A stretch of DNA of 64,000 bases from Brachyhypopomus gauderio (Eukaryota; Chordata; Actinopteri; Gymnotiformes; Hypopomidae): positions 28,662,489 to 28,726,488 of the forward strand of contig NC_135214.1 of the NCBI RefSeq assembly GCF_052324685.1, read 5' to 3'. The position numbers and the translations under genes are program-made. Numbering within the stretch: position 1 is the stretch's first letter; each line of letters opens with the position of its first letter. Of this stretch, positions 24,060-36,190 are shown piece by piece. The notes below the pieces were generated by a model. It was not told where the DNA came from, searched no databases, and saw nothing but the letters and a program-made list of their open reading frames with translations.

Positions 24060-25280
24060 CAATGGGGCTGGGGATCTGCTGACCTCAACTGGGGATGTCA
24101 TTAGGTGGTGGAAGGAATAATTCATGGATCTTCTCAATCCCACAATCATGCCTTCCACAGAGGAAGTAGAACTGGAGGACTTGTACAGGGGTTTGGCCAT
24201 CACTTGGGCTGAGGTAAACAGGGTAATTGTGAAACATCTTGGCGGCAAAGCTACGGGGGTGGATGAGATCCGCCCTGAGTTCCTTAAGGCTCTAGATGTT
24301 GTGGGACTGTCCTGGCTGACACGTAATTACAACATCGCATGGACTGATGGTGGTTCCCCTTTTTAAGAAGAAGGGGAACCTCAGCCTCCCCGGTAAGGTC
24401 TATGCAGGGTTAAGCTGGGCGTACACTGTGCGATCTTTGGCCCATTTTCAGCCGATTTTTCACTCGTGCGACTATTTTTGCGATCGGGCCGAGTTTCGGC
24501 TCAATCGCGTGTTGTGCATCGTATAGTTTACACAGGTAAACGATGAGCGATTCACACCTCACGACCAACTCCCGATCAGAATTCGCAGCGTCACAAGAAT
24601 ATCAAACATGTTTGAAATTCAAATCGCTCCTCGTGAGATCGCATGATCGTATAGTGTGAGTATATGAATCGTGAGCTGTGAACTTTTAAACCCTGCGATT
24701 TAGTCGTACAGTTTGAGCTGGAGCTGAGTACACAATTTAAAATATCGTACAGTGTACGCCCAGCTTTACTGGAGAAGAGAGTCCGGTCGATAGTCAAATC
24801 TCAGTTACAAGAGGAACAATGTGGGTTCTGTGCTGGTTGTGGAACACTGGACCAGCTTTTCACCCTTGCGAGGGTTCTAGAGAGTGCATGGGAGTTTGCT
24901 CAACCAGTCCACATGTGTTTTGTGGATTTGGAGAAGGTATTCGACCGTGTCCCTCAGGGATTCCTCTGGGGGGTGCTCTGGGAATACAGGGTACAGGGCC
25001 CGCTACTATGGGCTATCCAGTCCTTGTACAAACGGAGCAGGATCTTGGTTCGCATAGACGGCAGTAAGTCAGATTGGTTCCCGATGGGAGTTAGACTCTG
25101 CCAAGGCTGCCTTTTTTCACGATTCTGTTCATAACTTTTATGGACAGGATTTCTCGGCGTAGTCGAGTGGTGGAGGGGGTTCGGATTGTTGGCCTCAGGA
25201 TTCCGGGTCTCCTTTTTGTGGATGATGTGGTCCTGTTGGCATCATCAGACCAGGACCTACAGCTCTCACTGGAATAGATA
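24060..25280 (+). mobile_element. LINE (non-LTR retrotransposon) reverse-transcriptase fragment, decayed
   Basis: Conceptual translation gives reverse-transcriptase pieces in order: GGKATGVDEIRPEFLKAL, then after an insertion EEQCGFCAGCGTLDQLFTLA, HMCFVDLEKVFDRVPQG (motif A), VRLCQGC (equivalent of the RQGCP block) and LLFVDDVVLLASS (catalytic F-x-D-D, bases about 25214-25225). The frame is broken by stops and indels, so it is inactive. It is 5' and 3' truncated. The type is the common fish LINE with a GTLDQL and VQGPLL block. A Harbinger-like MITE interrupts it at 24413-24765. Confidence 0.88.
24413..24765. mobile_element. Harbinger-like MITE nested in the LINE
   Basis: 353 bp element with perfect 17-bp inverted termini (agctgggcgtacactgt at the left, its complement at the right, extended by an imperfect cgat). 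It is flanked on both sides by TTA (24410-24412 and 24766-24768), the 3-bp TWA target duplication of PIF/Harbinger elements. The LINE reading frame ends at the left TTA and resumes at the right one, so the host sequence before insertion is evident. It has no coding capacity. Confidence 0.85.
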
Positions 25281-25284
25281 TTTT

Positions 25285-26930
25285 GGCATGACAGAAGGGG
25301 CAAGTTTCTCATTTAAAAATCAAATGGAGCTTCAGGGTGAAGGTTTAAGGATTTTACAGTAATTTATTCAGGAGATTTTTAATAATTTTTCATGACAGCA
25401 CACACTCTAACTTTTAAACTTAATTTTTTTAAAACCTAAACATCCTATCAACTAAAAAAATACATAGTATATGTCACAGCATTGAGACCTTTGAAACACA
25501 ATTTGAATGGGGTCTGTATGTTAAGCGGTTCGGGCTGTATTAAATGCACAAATGTGTGAAAGAAGAAGAAGAAGAAGATGAGGGATAACAATAGAGGGTT
25601 TTTCTAGCCCTCTAATAATGAATATTTAAAAATGCTGTGTCTTGCTGTGTGTCCCCAGAATTTTGTGCTACTCTACTTAGAATGTAAATTGCACATATAA
25701 GAATGAAAATATTGTATTTTTTGAATTACCACTTAATTACCACATTAGTGTAAAGGGGAGCAAAAGAGAAACGAGATTTACAAGTGGTCATATGCAGTAT
25801 TCATATCTCTGCCATCATATGCAGTATTAATATCTCTGCCAGAGAGGTCTGCAACTCTCAGGAGGTGATGTGTGGGTTTGCCTTTACCTGAATTATTATT
25901 TTTCTGGTGCTCATTGGCTGTCCATATCTTCATAGATTTGCTGCTATGCTGAATGCCCTCCATTTGTAAATGATTTGTCTTACAGTGGATGGATGGAGCT
26001 GGAATCTTTTGGAGATTGACTGATGTGCTGTCACCACCTTCTTCTTGATGTCCTCTCTATGCCACTTTACGTTTGTCCTGTGTCTATGCTGCTGGAACAC
26101 TCTAATTTCCCTTTGGAGATTAATAAAGTGTTATTGTGTAACAAGTACTTTTAAGGCATTAAACCATATACAAGGGTTTAACTAACATTTGTATGCAGTA
26201 ATCATCAAATAATTCATAAACAAGTTAAATAATTTTTGGTTAAGAATGATTAGGTGCCCATGAATCTTGTTACCAATGATAAATACAATAGAAAAAATAA
26301 GAAATTATGAATTAAAAGGCATATGATACATTATTTGATAGTGTTAACATATAAAATATCCTGTAATTTTGATAACATGGGTGTATACTTATAATGTCAC
26401 TTCAAGGCCTAAAACTGGGCCTTGGCTATACTGTTTAAATTTTGTTCATAATGTGAATTCAGATCACATAGTTTTGTTTGGTTTGGTTTTATCAATTTGT
26501 ATTCTAGAATTTATTATAATAAATGTATTTATAAATAGATTGATTTAACAAACGTGCTTCAGCTTTCTGGTAACTTAAAAAAGCAAAATTAAGTATTATA
26601 TCGCGATCGATCGATCGCCAGTGGTTGGCGGCAGAGCGAACTAGTAACTCATTGAATCATAGATAGCCTATGGATCAGAGGTAACTAAACTAGATTTTTT
26701 TCGGCGAGAGAAATCGGATGTGTGGCGTGTGAGCGTGTGAAGACAGTCAAATGCGTGTGTCTCACGCTCAATGTGTGAGAGTTGGCAACCCTGTGGCACA
26801 TTAGCAATAAATGTCACGATTCGTAAGTTTCATAAGCATGACAGAATGCAAGGGAACTACGAGTTGATTACAATTTCTGTTACTTGTTGAGTCACTTTTG
26901 TTAATATCGATAGACAAGCGTGTAGGTATT
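25285..26930. other. AT-rich intergenic DNA
   Basis: No gene seen. Contains a (GAA)n-like run near 25561-25580, a 27-bp direct repeat catatgcagtattcatatct / catatgcagtattaatatct near 25789-25840, and a 16-bp perfect palindrome gcgatcgatcgatcgc at about 26603-26618. Otherwise featureless, A+T rich, with no splice-flanked open frames. Confidence 0.5.
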
Positions 26931-26939
26931 ATTTACAGA

Positions 26940-27187
26940 TACTGTGACTGTTCTCCACCATCTTGGCTCTAAATCGTCCTTTTATCGTCTCCTTTACAAC
27001 GCCTGTTAGGAGCCACAATGGCGTCTGTTGCGCTGCACTCCGGTGTCGCTAAACAAGCAAACAGGCATTATGGGACGAGCGGAATTACACTGGTTTCCGG
27101 ATCCCCTGGATTGGCCTTGGAGAAAGTGAGAATATAAGGGAGGAAAGAAATTTCCATCTTTTGTATTTAACATACGTTTACACTGAG
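26940..27187 (+). promoter_or_regulatory. Candidate septin promoter and non-coding first exon
   Basis: A local GC-richer segment in AT-rich surroundings, with YY1-like motifs (ccaccatcttggc, and acaatggcg) and a candidate donor actgag|gtaagc at 27187/27188. The first coding exon of the septin starts right after an acceptor (ctacag, 31525-31530), so an upstream 5' UTR exon must exist, and this is the best candidate. Support is by motif and context only. Confidence 0.45.
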
Positions 27188-29779
27188 GTAAGCACTTCTC
27201 CTACAACGAAAGTTTAGTCGAGGTTAACTGTTTTTCTTTTTGCAAGTCTGAGAGCTATGTCCAGTGACACACTGTAGCCTAACAAACTCGCGAGCGGAAG
27301 TTTGAAGAGTTTAAAAGTTTCTTTAAGTTTCTTTGAATAAATGACACCAGTCATACACGTTTTTAGTTCACATAACTAGGACTATACATCCGCAGAGTTT
27401 TTTTTTATTCATAAATTACGTTTTTTAGCATCCTTTACTATTTTTTTCTGGAATCCTAATCCCAGCACTGCCTTAAAAACAGGGTGTGGGCGCTTCAGGC
27501 GGTTGGAGCACCCTAAAGAATAAATAAACGGGGAAATACGAATTTAAATGTTAGAATTACACGTCAAGAATTACACGGAGTATTTGTATTTAGGTGACCA
27601 TTTATTTGAATCGTACAACTTTAGTTTCGTGATTTTAGATGCCGTCACTGTATAAAAGATTATCACATTTTGCCAAAGCTGTCAGAGTGTGACCCGCCCT
27701 GGGGAAATGGGGGTGGGGGAATAGTTTAGATATCTGAGCTGATGCACTTTTCGTTGGATGGCGTGGTTTTAATGGTAAATAGATTTTCTTCATACCTGGA
27801 TTACATATTCTAGCAGTACGAACCATCAAAGCAAGAATATTTGGTTTCAGTTTTTACAACAATAAATACATTGATAGTCTTCACATATTGTGTATATGTG
27901 TAGGTATGAGACCAGCAGAAGTACACTTTAACCCAGGATACGGCCCTGTTTTCCAGAAATACAGTAATGTTGTAAACATTTACTATAGGGCTTTAAACCC
28001 TTTGTATAAACCTATTACTTCCCCCATTGTTTGAAAGTGATTGTTAGAAGTCTGTCCTTAGTTCCTAGAAGTTCTAGTCTGGGTTTGATGTGTGAAACCC
28101 TTCTGGTGCAGGAACAACTCAGGAACAGCTTCCTGATATGAAATCTAGAAGCTCTTGGTTAGCCTACAGTGTTGTTGAAGTTTTGGAAATGGATGGAAAT
28201 GGGCTGAGACTCTGCAACGGTATTACTTAGATGAGAAGTAGATATACTTCAGCAGAAAGAGAGAACATTTTTTAGGCATAGTCACATACCACAGTGTGCA
28301 AAATGGGGGTCTGTATCGTACAAGGGTGGACTCCACCAGAACTAGCTATGGCAATACAGCTAAATGGATAGAGCCAGAATGTAACGCACACAACTCCTGG
28401 AATATCAACTCTCCACTTGTTCAACAGAACTGACTGACAGAAAAAAATTAAGTGACAACCGAAGGTATCATAACTCAATGCCCATTAAGCCCCTGCTCTA
28501 CATCTTCACCTAAAATTGATGAACAAAATGACTGAATGAAAAATAGTTTTGCAGCCTAACCTTAAATTTCAAATCTGCGTCAAAGTCATGAACATGAACA
28601 GAAAGATTATTCCATAGCTTTGGGGCTGTATAGGACAAGGTACCACTCCCATCAGTAGCATTCCTTGTTCCAGGAACTAATATAGATCCTGCACCTTTTG
28701 ATTGAAGGACATTCAGTAGATCATAATAGAATTTCTTTGTGGTTGGTTGGTTGGGTTTTTTTTTAGTAGTAGTGTGTATACGTGCTTGATTAGTTTACGA
28801 CCTTGGTGTAGTGGTGGTTTGAGCTTATGTCTTTATGGAAGTATGAGATATTGAAAACATGCTTCTAAGTCAGTTAGTTTAACAGCATATTGCATGTATT
28901 TTCAGAAAAGTCAGTAGCAACTTCTGAGACTGCAGTGTAGCATACAGCTGGTGTTCAGTCCATGTGCTGTGACCAGAGCTTTTTGAGCATGTGACTGCCT
29001 TCACAAGCATTGGCAAGTAGTGAACTACATGTAATTAAACTAGTAGATTAACCCGATTATGCATTAGCATGATTGTAGTTCACTTGCATTCATATTTGTG
29101 TAGTTTCTGTCATTTTTTGGTGTTGAATACAGAAACTACAATTATGGGCCATAAAACAATGTTCCCATGAATAGTGCAGTGTTTATTTTTTTCTTCATTT
29201 ATTTATGGTTTGCATGACTTGTGAACAAGGGCAATGTCTGTAATAAACTCAATTGTGTGGTATTTATTTTGCTGGAATATGACTTTTTGGTATTATATTT
29301 TGTTATAATTCAGTATTGCATGGTCATTGTCAATTTCATATTTTTTCCCCAGATTAAGTAGCTTTAGTTAGAGTAGCAAACATTGGCTATAGATATACGT
29401 TTTCCAGTGTGAGGTAATGGGTAGCTTGAAAAGTAGCTTCTTCAGAACATTCTAGGGCTGGGCCTACCTTCCCTCTGTTAGTGTGCAAAGTACTTGGTGG
29501 CTATGGATGAATGGTGTGTCCACAGCCAGTGCTACTTTTGATCAGTAGTAGCAAGTTTATTATGGCATTCAGCATGAGCAGAAGCTTAGGTTAGAGGATT
29601 AAGTTGGCTTTACCTTCTCCAGCTATATGGGCTCCTGCGTTACACTGTGACAGCTAATCTCGGTGAAACTGGACAGATTATACTGAAATGATAAATCAGT
29701 ACAAGCAAGGCAAACCACCAATAACCTTGTTCCTAGGGTATACGACATAGTAGTTAGCTTAGGAAGCAGTTTTGAGGTG

Positions 29780-29915
29780 ACATTTATGTGATTTGTCAGA
29801 TGCTGAGATCCAGAGTGACTTTAGTATTTACCAGTGTTTATCAGTGGAATTCTCTTGGGAATCACAGCCATGACCTTGGTGTTTTTACCACATGCGCTGA
29901 TTACTGGCGTTGAGG
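29780..29915 (+). repeat. Decayed teleost interspersed repeat
   Basis: gtgacatttatgtgatttgt, then cagatgctgagatccagagt, and further on cagccatgaccttggtgttt follow the order of a well-known fish repeat (tRNA-like tail with a gaccttggtgtt block). It is strongly diverged. Confidence 0.5.
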
Positions 29916-30551
29916 CTGACAGCCAGAACCAGCCCCAGCCCCATTCCCAAGATCAGTGCTTACAAGATGCTAACTCCAGTAATACGCTGACTGTATGTGT
30001 GGTACCCTGGTCACATGTTTTGTGGCTTATTCTGTGATGGGCTCCCTCAGGAATTCAGTTAAGAGCCTTGGGACGGCTTTGGCCTTTACAGTGAAAACGG
30101 CAAATCTCTTAAGTATGATCACAAACGGTGGTCACCTGTTGACTGTGGTGGTGGAAACTGTTTGTGTAGTTGTGTATGAGTGTAGACTGCATTTCCCAAC
30201 AATGCTAGGAAAACACCACAAAATGATAACATTTAATATTTTAAAATACATTGTTACATTGTTAAATGTCTTAATACAGTAAAAACTAAACTGGTTTAAT
30301 TTCATTAATCTGCTGCTACATTATTGTTTTCACCAGCAATAACAGGACGTGTGTGTGCGCGTGTGTGTTGTGTGTATGTGTCCATGCATGGTAAAATAAA
30401 AACTTAGTGTGTGAAAATTCCAAAGCTGGATATGTTTCTTGAAATGTGCATAGTACATTCTACTGCACATTTCAACTTTTCAGAATGACAGTGGGAGGAC
30501 AGGAAAAAAACTAAACTTCCTCATTATATAGTATTACAACTTGGTTTACTG

Positions 30552-30625
<74 letters not shown>
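30552..30625. repeat. (TA)n microsatellite
   Basis: About 37 uninterrupted TA units in the presumed first intron of the septin. Confidence 0.95.
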
Positions 30626-30628
<3 letters not shown>

Positions 30629-31532
30629 ATAAGACTGGCAAAGTTCTCCCAATAAATTCTGTTTACTCCCATCTGGAGGGCTGTGGAAGCTTGGCGTTCT
30701 CATGGGTGGGTGTAAGGTTTTGAGCTTTTAAAATTTTTCTGTTGCTAAGATGAATTGAGAAGGATTATTCCTCCCGAAAACCTTTCCTACATAGCCCCCC
30801 TTTTGACATCTGGGTATTGTACATTGTAAAGTGGATATGTAGGTCTGAGAGCAGAGCTGGTTCTATTTTTTGTTTGTTTATGTATTATATACAGTGGTCC
30901 CATTTAATTTAAGGAATAAAAAATATTCTATGGTGTAAAGGCATTAATTTTTTTTGCATTTTTCTAGCAAAGCACCAGCTTCAGCCTCCTTTAACCCCAG
31001 TACGTTGTCATTTCCACTCTGTGTGAAGGTTTTGTGGTGGGTGCGTTACATGCGAGTGGGGTCTCTTGACTAATAGGTCTGCATTACCTAATTTTACGTG
31101 GGGGGTGCATGTGTAGGTTAGGTCTTCAGGAAGATGGAAAATAAGCTGCGTTTTGCTCTCCCCTTGTTCACTCCCCCTTTCCCCCACCTCTGCACTCGGT
31201 GTAGCTCTACCGCCTGGTCTATATCATCCTCAAGATCCCCTGCATAAAACCATCAGTCATGTATGTGAGTGTGTGTGAACACGTGTGTGTGAAGTTAATG
31301 GAGTCAGTAATCAGTCAGTGACTTAAATATTGTCGGAAGTGGAAGCCCATTAAGATTATGTTGTTTGCCTCTGTTCGAGTAAAATATGGGAACCTTTTGT
31401 TTTTCGTCCTGTGCATTAATTTGTCTCCCAAGCACTGGGTCAAAAGGTCATCCAGAAGGTTCACTGTTTTTCTTTTTTTTTTTCTTCTTCCCTTCTTTTA
31501 GTTTTTTATTTTTTTGCCAAGCAGCTACAGGC

Positions 31533-34500
31533 ATGTCACAGTCCGGAGAAAAGGGCAAGGTGGGTAAGAGAAACTAACGATCCTAGAAAGAAAAGATCAG
31601 ATTTTTAGTCAGCTATTCTTATTTAAGTCAAAAAGGTAAAGGTTTTGTTGGGGTGTGCACGTCTTGTAGTTCCCCGAGACAACTGGGTATGTGGGCTTCG
31701 CCAACCTCCCCAATCAAGTACACAGGAAGTCAGTGAAAAAGGGCTTTGAGTTTACCCTGATGGTCGTAGGTGAGTAACATGAATGAACTCTCATGAAAAT
31801 ACATTTGAGCTTTTTTTTTATATATATTGGACTTGTTAGCTTGTTGTGTTTAGTGCTGATTGTCTCGTGTTTTATAGGAGAGTCTGGACTGGGTAAGTCT
31901 ACCCTGATCAACAGTTTGTTCCTCACTGACCTCTACCCTGAACGCTACATACCTGGAGCAGCAGGTAATGTGCATGTGCACACCTACACACACATCCCCA
32001 TCAGATACACAAGATGTGTTATTACAAAGTTATTGTTATTGAATCCATGGCTTAAATGGCCCTTACTAAAGTAACTTTGAAAAAAGATGAACCTTTACAC
32101 TCTCTCTCTCTCTCTCTCTTTCTCTTTGTGCATATCCCTCATGTCTCTTTTTTCATGGTCCCCTGCATGTAATGCAATAAGCCTCAACAGATGAGTTTCT
32201 GAAACACTGTACTACTTATAGCAGGAGAGGTTTTTCATTTTTGTTTTGTCTATTGGAAAAGCTCCCTAAAGTCTCCAGTGGAGCAGCATGTATATTAAAA
32301 CTTCAAAACAGCCTATAATGACGGTAATCCTGTCTGGGGCTCTGTTTTGATAGGGTCACATTCCTCAAATAACCCTATTGCCTGAACTTCAGAATCAGAG
32401 ATTATGTCACTCCAAAATATTTTAAACATTTTTACCTCACTTTAGTAGTTTGTAATTGACATGTAATTAGTAACACACGGATGGGAACCCAAAAGTGATG
32501 CATATGTATAAATGTATCAGAATATCTGCTTCGGTCATGTGAGTTTGGTGGAACCGGACACCAAAGTGCTCTCTCGTACGTTCACTGGTAGTGTTTGCTC
32601 ACATCCTGAGAAGCAAGTTCCAGAGAGCTTTTCCACAGTCTAAATATGGCATGTTTTGAGCACATCAGTGTACATTCTGGGTCTCTGAGGGGCTCTTGTT
32701 GTCATGACAATTATAGAGAAGATCGAGCGCACAGTGCAGATTGAGGCCTCAACGGTGGAAATTGAGGAGAGAGGCGTCAAGCTCCGCCTCACAGTAGTGG
32801 ACACGCCCGGATATGGAGATGCCATTAACAGTCAAGACTGGTCAGTGAGTGAATGAATGTTCACTTTATTAGCCACACTTATTCTACAGCTGTACCAAAA
32901 CAGCCAGCATGTGTTTTACTGTCAGATGTTTGATAAATCAAATGCTCCTGATAACGCCATTGTACTGTCAAGTCAGTTCCTGAGTTTTCTGGAGTCTACA
33001 AATGGACATTTATGATTTTTTTTGTCACCCTTCCAGTGGGTGGTCGTATTTTTCCCCCTTCTGCCAAAGACCTGGGAGATTGAGGGTGTGGCGCAGTATT
33101 TTTGATGTTCCTAGGATCGCACTCTTCTGGACTGAGATTGATAATGTCGTTCCCGGGATCTGTTGATGGTGAACATCCAGACTGGAGCTAGGTGTCACAT
33201 CCTTGGTGGTAACTTTCCTATCTTAGTTGCATCCAATTCCCACCTGTGTGGTATTACATAACGGGCACATGCAGCCAAAACCCCTCCATCTCTCCAAGTA
33301 CTGCCAAAGTTGCCCTCTCAGGCTCCTAGCCATAGATGGCTATGACATCACTGGGGAACAAACATGTGACCTCTGGATGATGGGGTGAACACGAGCTCCT
33401 GTTTTTTGCTTTTCATCTACTACCATAATGTTTGGTTGGCTTGCCAGTCTTTGCTTATCTCTCTGGATCTGGAAGTCCCACCGGATCTTGGACTATAGAA
33501 TCTATAGGTTCTCTATACCATTCTGAAATTTAGGCTCAAGGGTGTTCATCTCGCATACCTTGGATATGTTCCTGTTTATGATCCTTGCCACTGGGTTGTT
33601 TTTCTCAGTGTTTGCTTCCCTGGAGAGGCCTCATCCTGCTCCTTTTGCACGGTGTGCATTGTGGGGCTTTTCTGGTGTAATACACAGCTGCTTTGTTCAA
33701 TCTTACATGTTGTGCTTGACATTGTTCTACCATAATAACTGACTATGTACCATCCTTCAGTCCTGCATTACTGGTACAATTGTTTTACGTATGTCACCTC
33801 TAATATAAATTTGTTGTATAATCCATGGAGTTATAACTCAGCTTTTTTCATCATTTGGGGGGCATTGTTTGAATGTATTCATGGTTGCTTCATGGTTCAC
33901 CCAGAACTTTGTAGGTCCCTTCTCCTATCGTACTGATTGACATATACAGCCTTTGGATGTTGGATCTTGGGTGGAGTACATGCATTGTGAGGAGTCCTGG
34001 TCTTGATGTTGGCAGCTTCCGGTTCTTTTCTTGGCCACCTTATTGTTCCTGCTATCTGATAACTGGCAGGTCACACATGTTTAAGACTTTGATCTTAAGT
34101 TTCCCATTCAGCTGGATCAGGAACAGTACATTTCCTGGGCATATGTCACACTTTATGGTTAACTGGGCAATTGGCTTTGAGTTGACTTTGTGGTGGCTTC
34201 TTTCAGTAGGTTGGGCTTTGGGCCTCTGGTGCAGCTACTGCAAACCATCCACCAGCTCAGTCTAAACAGACAACTGGTTTGCACCATGTTGAGGAATTGG
34301 GGGATTCGGGGAGAAGCCATCCAGCTCACTCGTAGAGCATGGCCAATTATGGTGGCTGGTATTTCTCACAGGAGCTCCCATGATGTGTGCTGGAAGGTTA
34401 TTGACATGTAGTTGGGTGGTATTTGATGAAGGACCCATTCTGGGTTCTTTCATGACCAATCTGGCTGTGTTAACCAGCTTGGATGGAAGCCAGTAGTTAA

Positions 34501-35696
34501 CAGATCGTTCAGTTGTTCTGCTGGTTCACCATGCATAGCTGTTCATTTCTTCAGCTTGTAGGCACGGATCATATCAGGGCCAGGCGCTGCCCAGTTTTTA
34601 CCTGTTTCTGACCCAGTTTTGGTTATTATGTTCACTGGTTCTTGCTCTGGGACGTTGTGGTGCTCTACTTTAAGTACAATTTGCCTCTGAGCACCCATGT
34701 TATGTGATTACTGGAAGAGCGTAAAGGGGAATTACAGTTCTTTATCAGGTCTGGGTAGATCCACAGCCAGGGTTCTGTTTTTCTGTATACTTTGAAAGTT
34801 TATTTGGTGAAAAGGCATTTCCTCTTTTGGCCACTGCTTCTTACTTGTATCTCTGGCCTGACTGGCGGTGCTGCTGCTCTTTGCTGACTCCATTGTGCTC
34901 CATCTGTAACCAGGTGACATCTTCAATCTCAAGATCCTTCTGGAGCACTGTCAATTTGCTGACATCCCTCCATGTTGTCTTTGTCCTGGTTTCCAGCCTT
35001 TTTGTCTAAGGGCCACAGTGGAGGTGGACTGTGGCTTATACTTTTCAGTGTAGATTACTGTAGCCGCACATGCCAGCTGTGTTGATGTATGTTTGTTTGT
35101 TGCATGGGTTTCTGCTATTTTGCATCCTGTCACAGTCAGATCTATGCACTGGTTTTGTCCTGGTTTTGTTCTATTCCCATTGGGAAATAAATGACCAGAC
35201 GCAACAGAACTATTTTATCTTCACTGTTTGTTGTGGTAAAGTAAGTCCAGTATTAATTCTGTGTGGCATTGTCTTCACTGATTGATTGTTTGTTTATTAT
35301 TCCCCCCCAGTTTTAAGACCATCATCCACTACATTGATAATCAGTTTGAGCGCTATTTGCACGATGAGAGTGGCCTGAACCGCAGACACATTGTGGACAA
35401 CAGAGTTCACTGCTGCTTCTACTTCATATCTCCGTTTGGACATGGGTACAACGTGCACACAAACACGTACACCGACCCCATCACACCCATACATCAACAC
35501 ACGCACAACCAAAAAGCAAAGATCAAAATTCACCAGTGTGCTCGTCTTGTGTGTCTGTGTGCATGCGTGTGTGTTCAGACTCAAGCCCTTGGACGTGGAG
35601 TTCATGAAGGCCATCCACAGCAAAGTGAACATCGTCCCCGTCATTGCCAAAGCAGACACCCTGACGCTGCGTGAGCGGGACCGCCTCAAGCGGAGG
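31533..35696 (+). CDS. septin2: Septin of the SEPT2 type (first six coding exons; 3' part not found)
   Basis: Exons 31533-31559, 31670-31769, 31878-31964, 32717-32840, 35311-35445 and 35579-35696 splice in phase to 197 residues. Septins are GTP-binding proteins that form hetero-oligomeric filaments at membranes and the cytokinetic furrow. Visible: short N-terminus MSQSGEKGK; polybasic [12 protein letters not shown]1 P-loop GESGLGKS; G3 DTPG; G4 AKAD; also [21 protein letters not shown]. The blocks [20 protein letters not shown] and [17 protein letters not shown] plus the [18 protein letters not shown] stretch match SEPT2 far better than SEPTIN5. The rest of the G domain, the septin unique element and the coiled coil (about 160 residues) should follow a donor at 35697 (gtgagt). 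I scanned forward to 64000 and saw none. A gap at 42218 may hide them. Confidence 0.9.
33010..35075 (-). mobile_element. Decayed LINE in septin intron 4
   Basis: Translating the minus strand gives eroded reverse-transcriptase words: [17 protein letters not shown] at about 34595-34545 (the conserved APGPD block) and, downstream, [10 protein letters not shown] at about 34495-34464. Many stops and shifts separate them. It is inserted antisense to the septin. The family (a fish LINE with a WKAPGPD motif) is not resolved. Confidence 0.65.
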
Positions 35697-35719
35697 GTGA
35701 GTGAGCTTCTCTCAGCCTC

Positions 35720-36190
35720 ACACTGGCACACAGGTGGCACATCCTCAGTCCACCATGGGCACCTCCATCGCTAACTCTCCGAGATGGGTCAGGACTGCAG
35801 ACGGTGGCTGTCCTGATCTCCGGATATTGGTTGGAGTCTGGTGGGGTTTTTTTGTCTTCATGCCCACCAGCTCCTCACTCTGGTGGTCTGGCCAGGTTTC
35901 ACTATGTAGCTCCATATATGCTTGATGCATTCTGCTGATCGAAAGATCTGGCCCTCCTGCCCTGAGCGTGCCACTGTATATCGTTTATTCCCTCGGAAGC
36001 TCCGTCTTGCTCATAGCTTTATCCCCACTGGCTATCTGGCCTGCCTCATCACCTGGCTATATTTTTCATACGTGGAGCCCTTCTGGTGTGAAATGTGTTG
36101 TGGTTTCCAACTTATTAAGGGGGTAGGAATGGAGATGTGGAGCTGGTTTTGTATGTATTCTGGCTTTCAGCAGTTGATTAAACGGAGAGG
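35720..36190. other. Septin exon 6 downstream flank, possible repeat remnant
   Basis: Follows the donor at 35697. The sequence has no splice-flanked septin exon. Its texture resembles the LINE remnant in intron 4, with a minus-strand frame lacking any motif I recognise. A retroelement origin is a guess. Confidence 0.25.

Larger units (their letters stand above)
27188..31530 (+). other. Presumed septin intron 1
   Basis: 4.3 kb of AT-rich sequence between the candidate first exon and the first coding exon. It holds an old repeat at about 28545-28740 (cattcccatagcttt-like block common in fish), a decayed teleost repeat at 29780-29915 and a (TA)n array at 30552-30625. A polypyrimidine-rich stretch precedes 31530. 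No coding exon seen. Confidence 0.45.

Noticed and set aside
31533-35696. Calling the septin SEPTIN5 on synteny
   Set aside because: The protein blocks match SEPT2 better; synteny alone was not allowed to decide.
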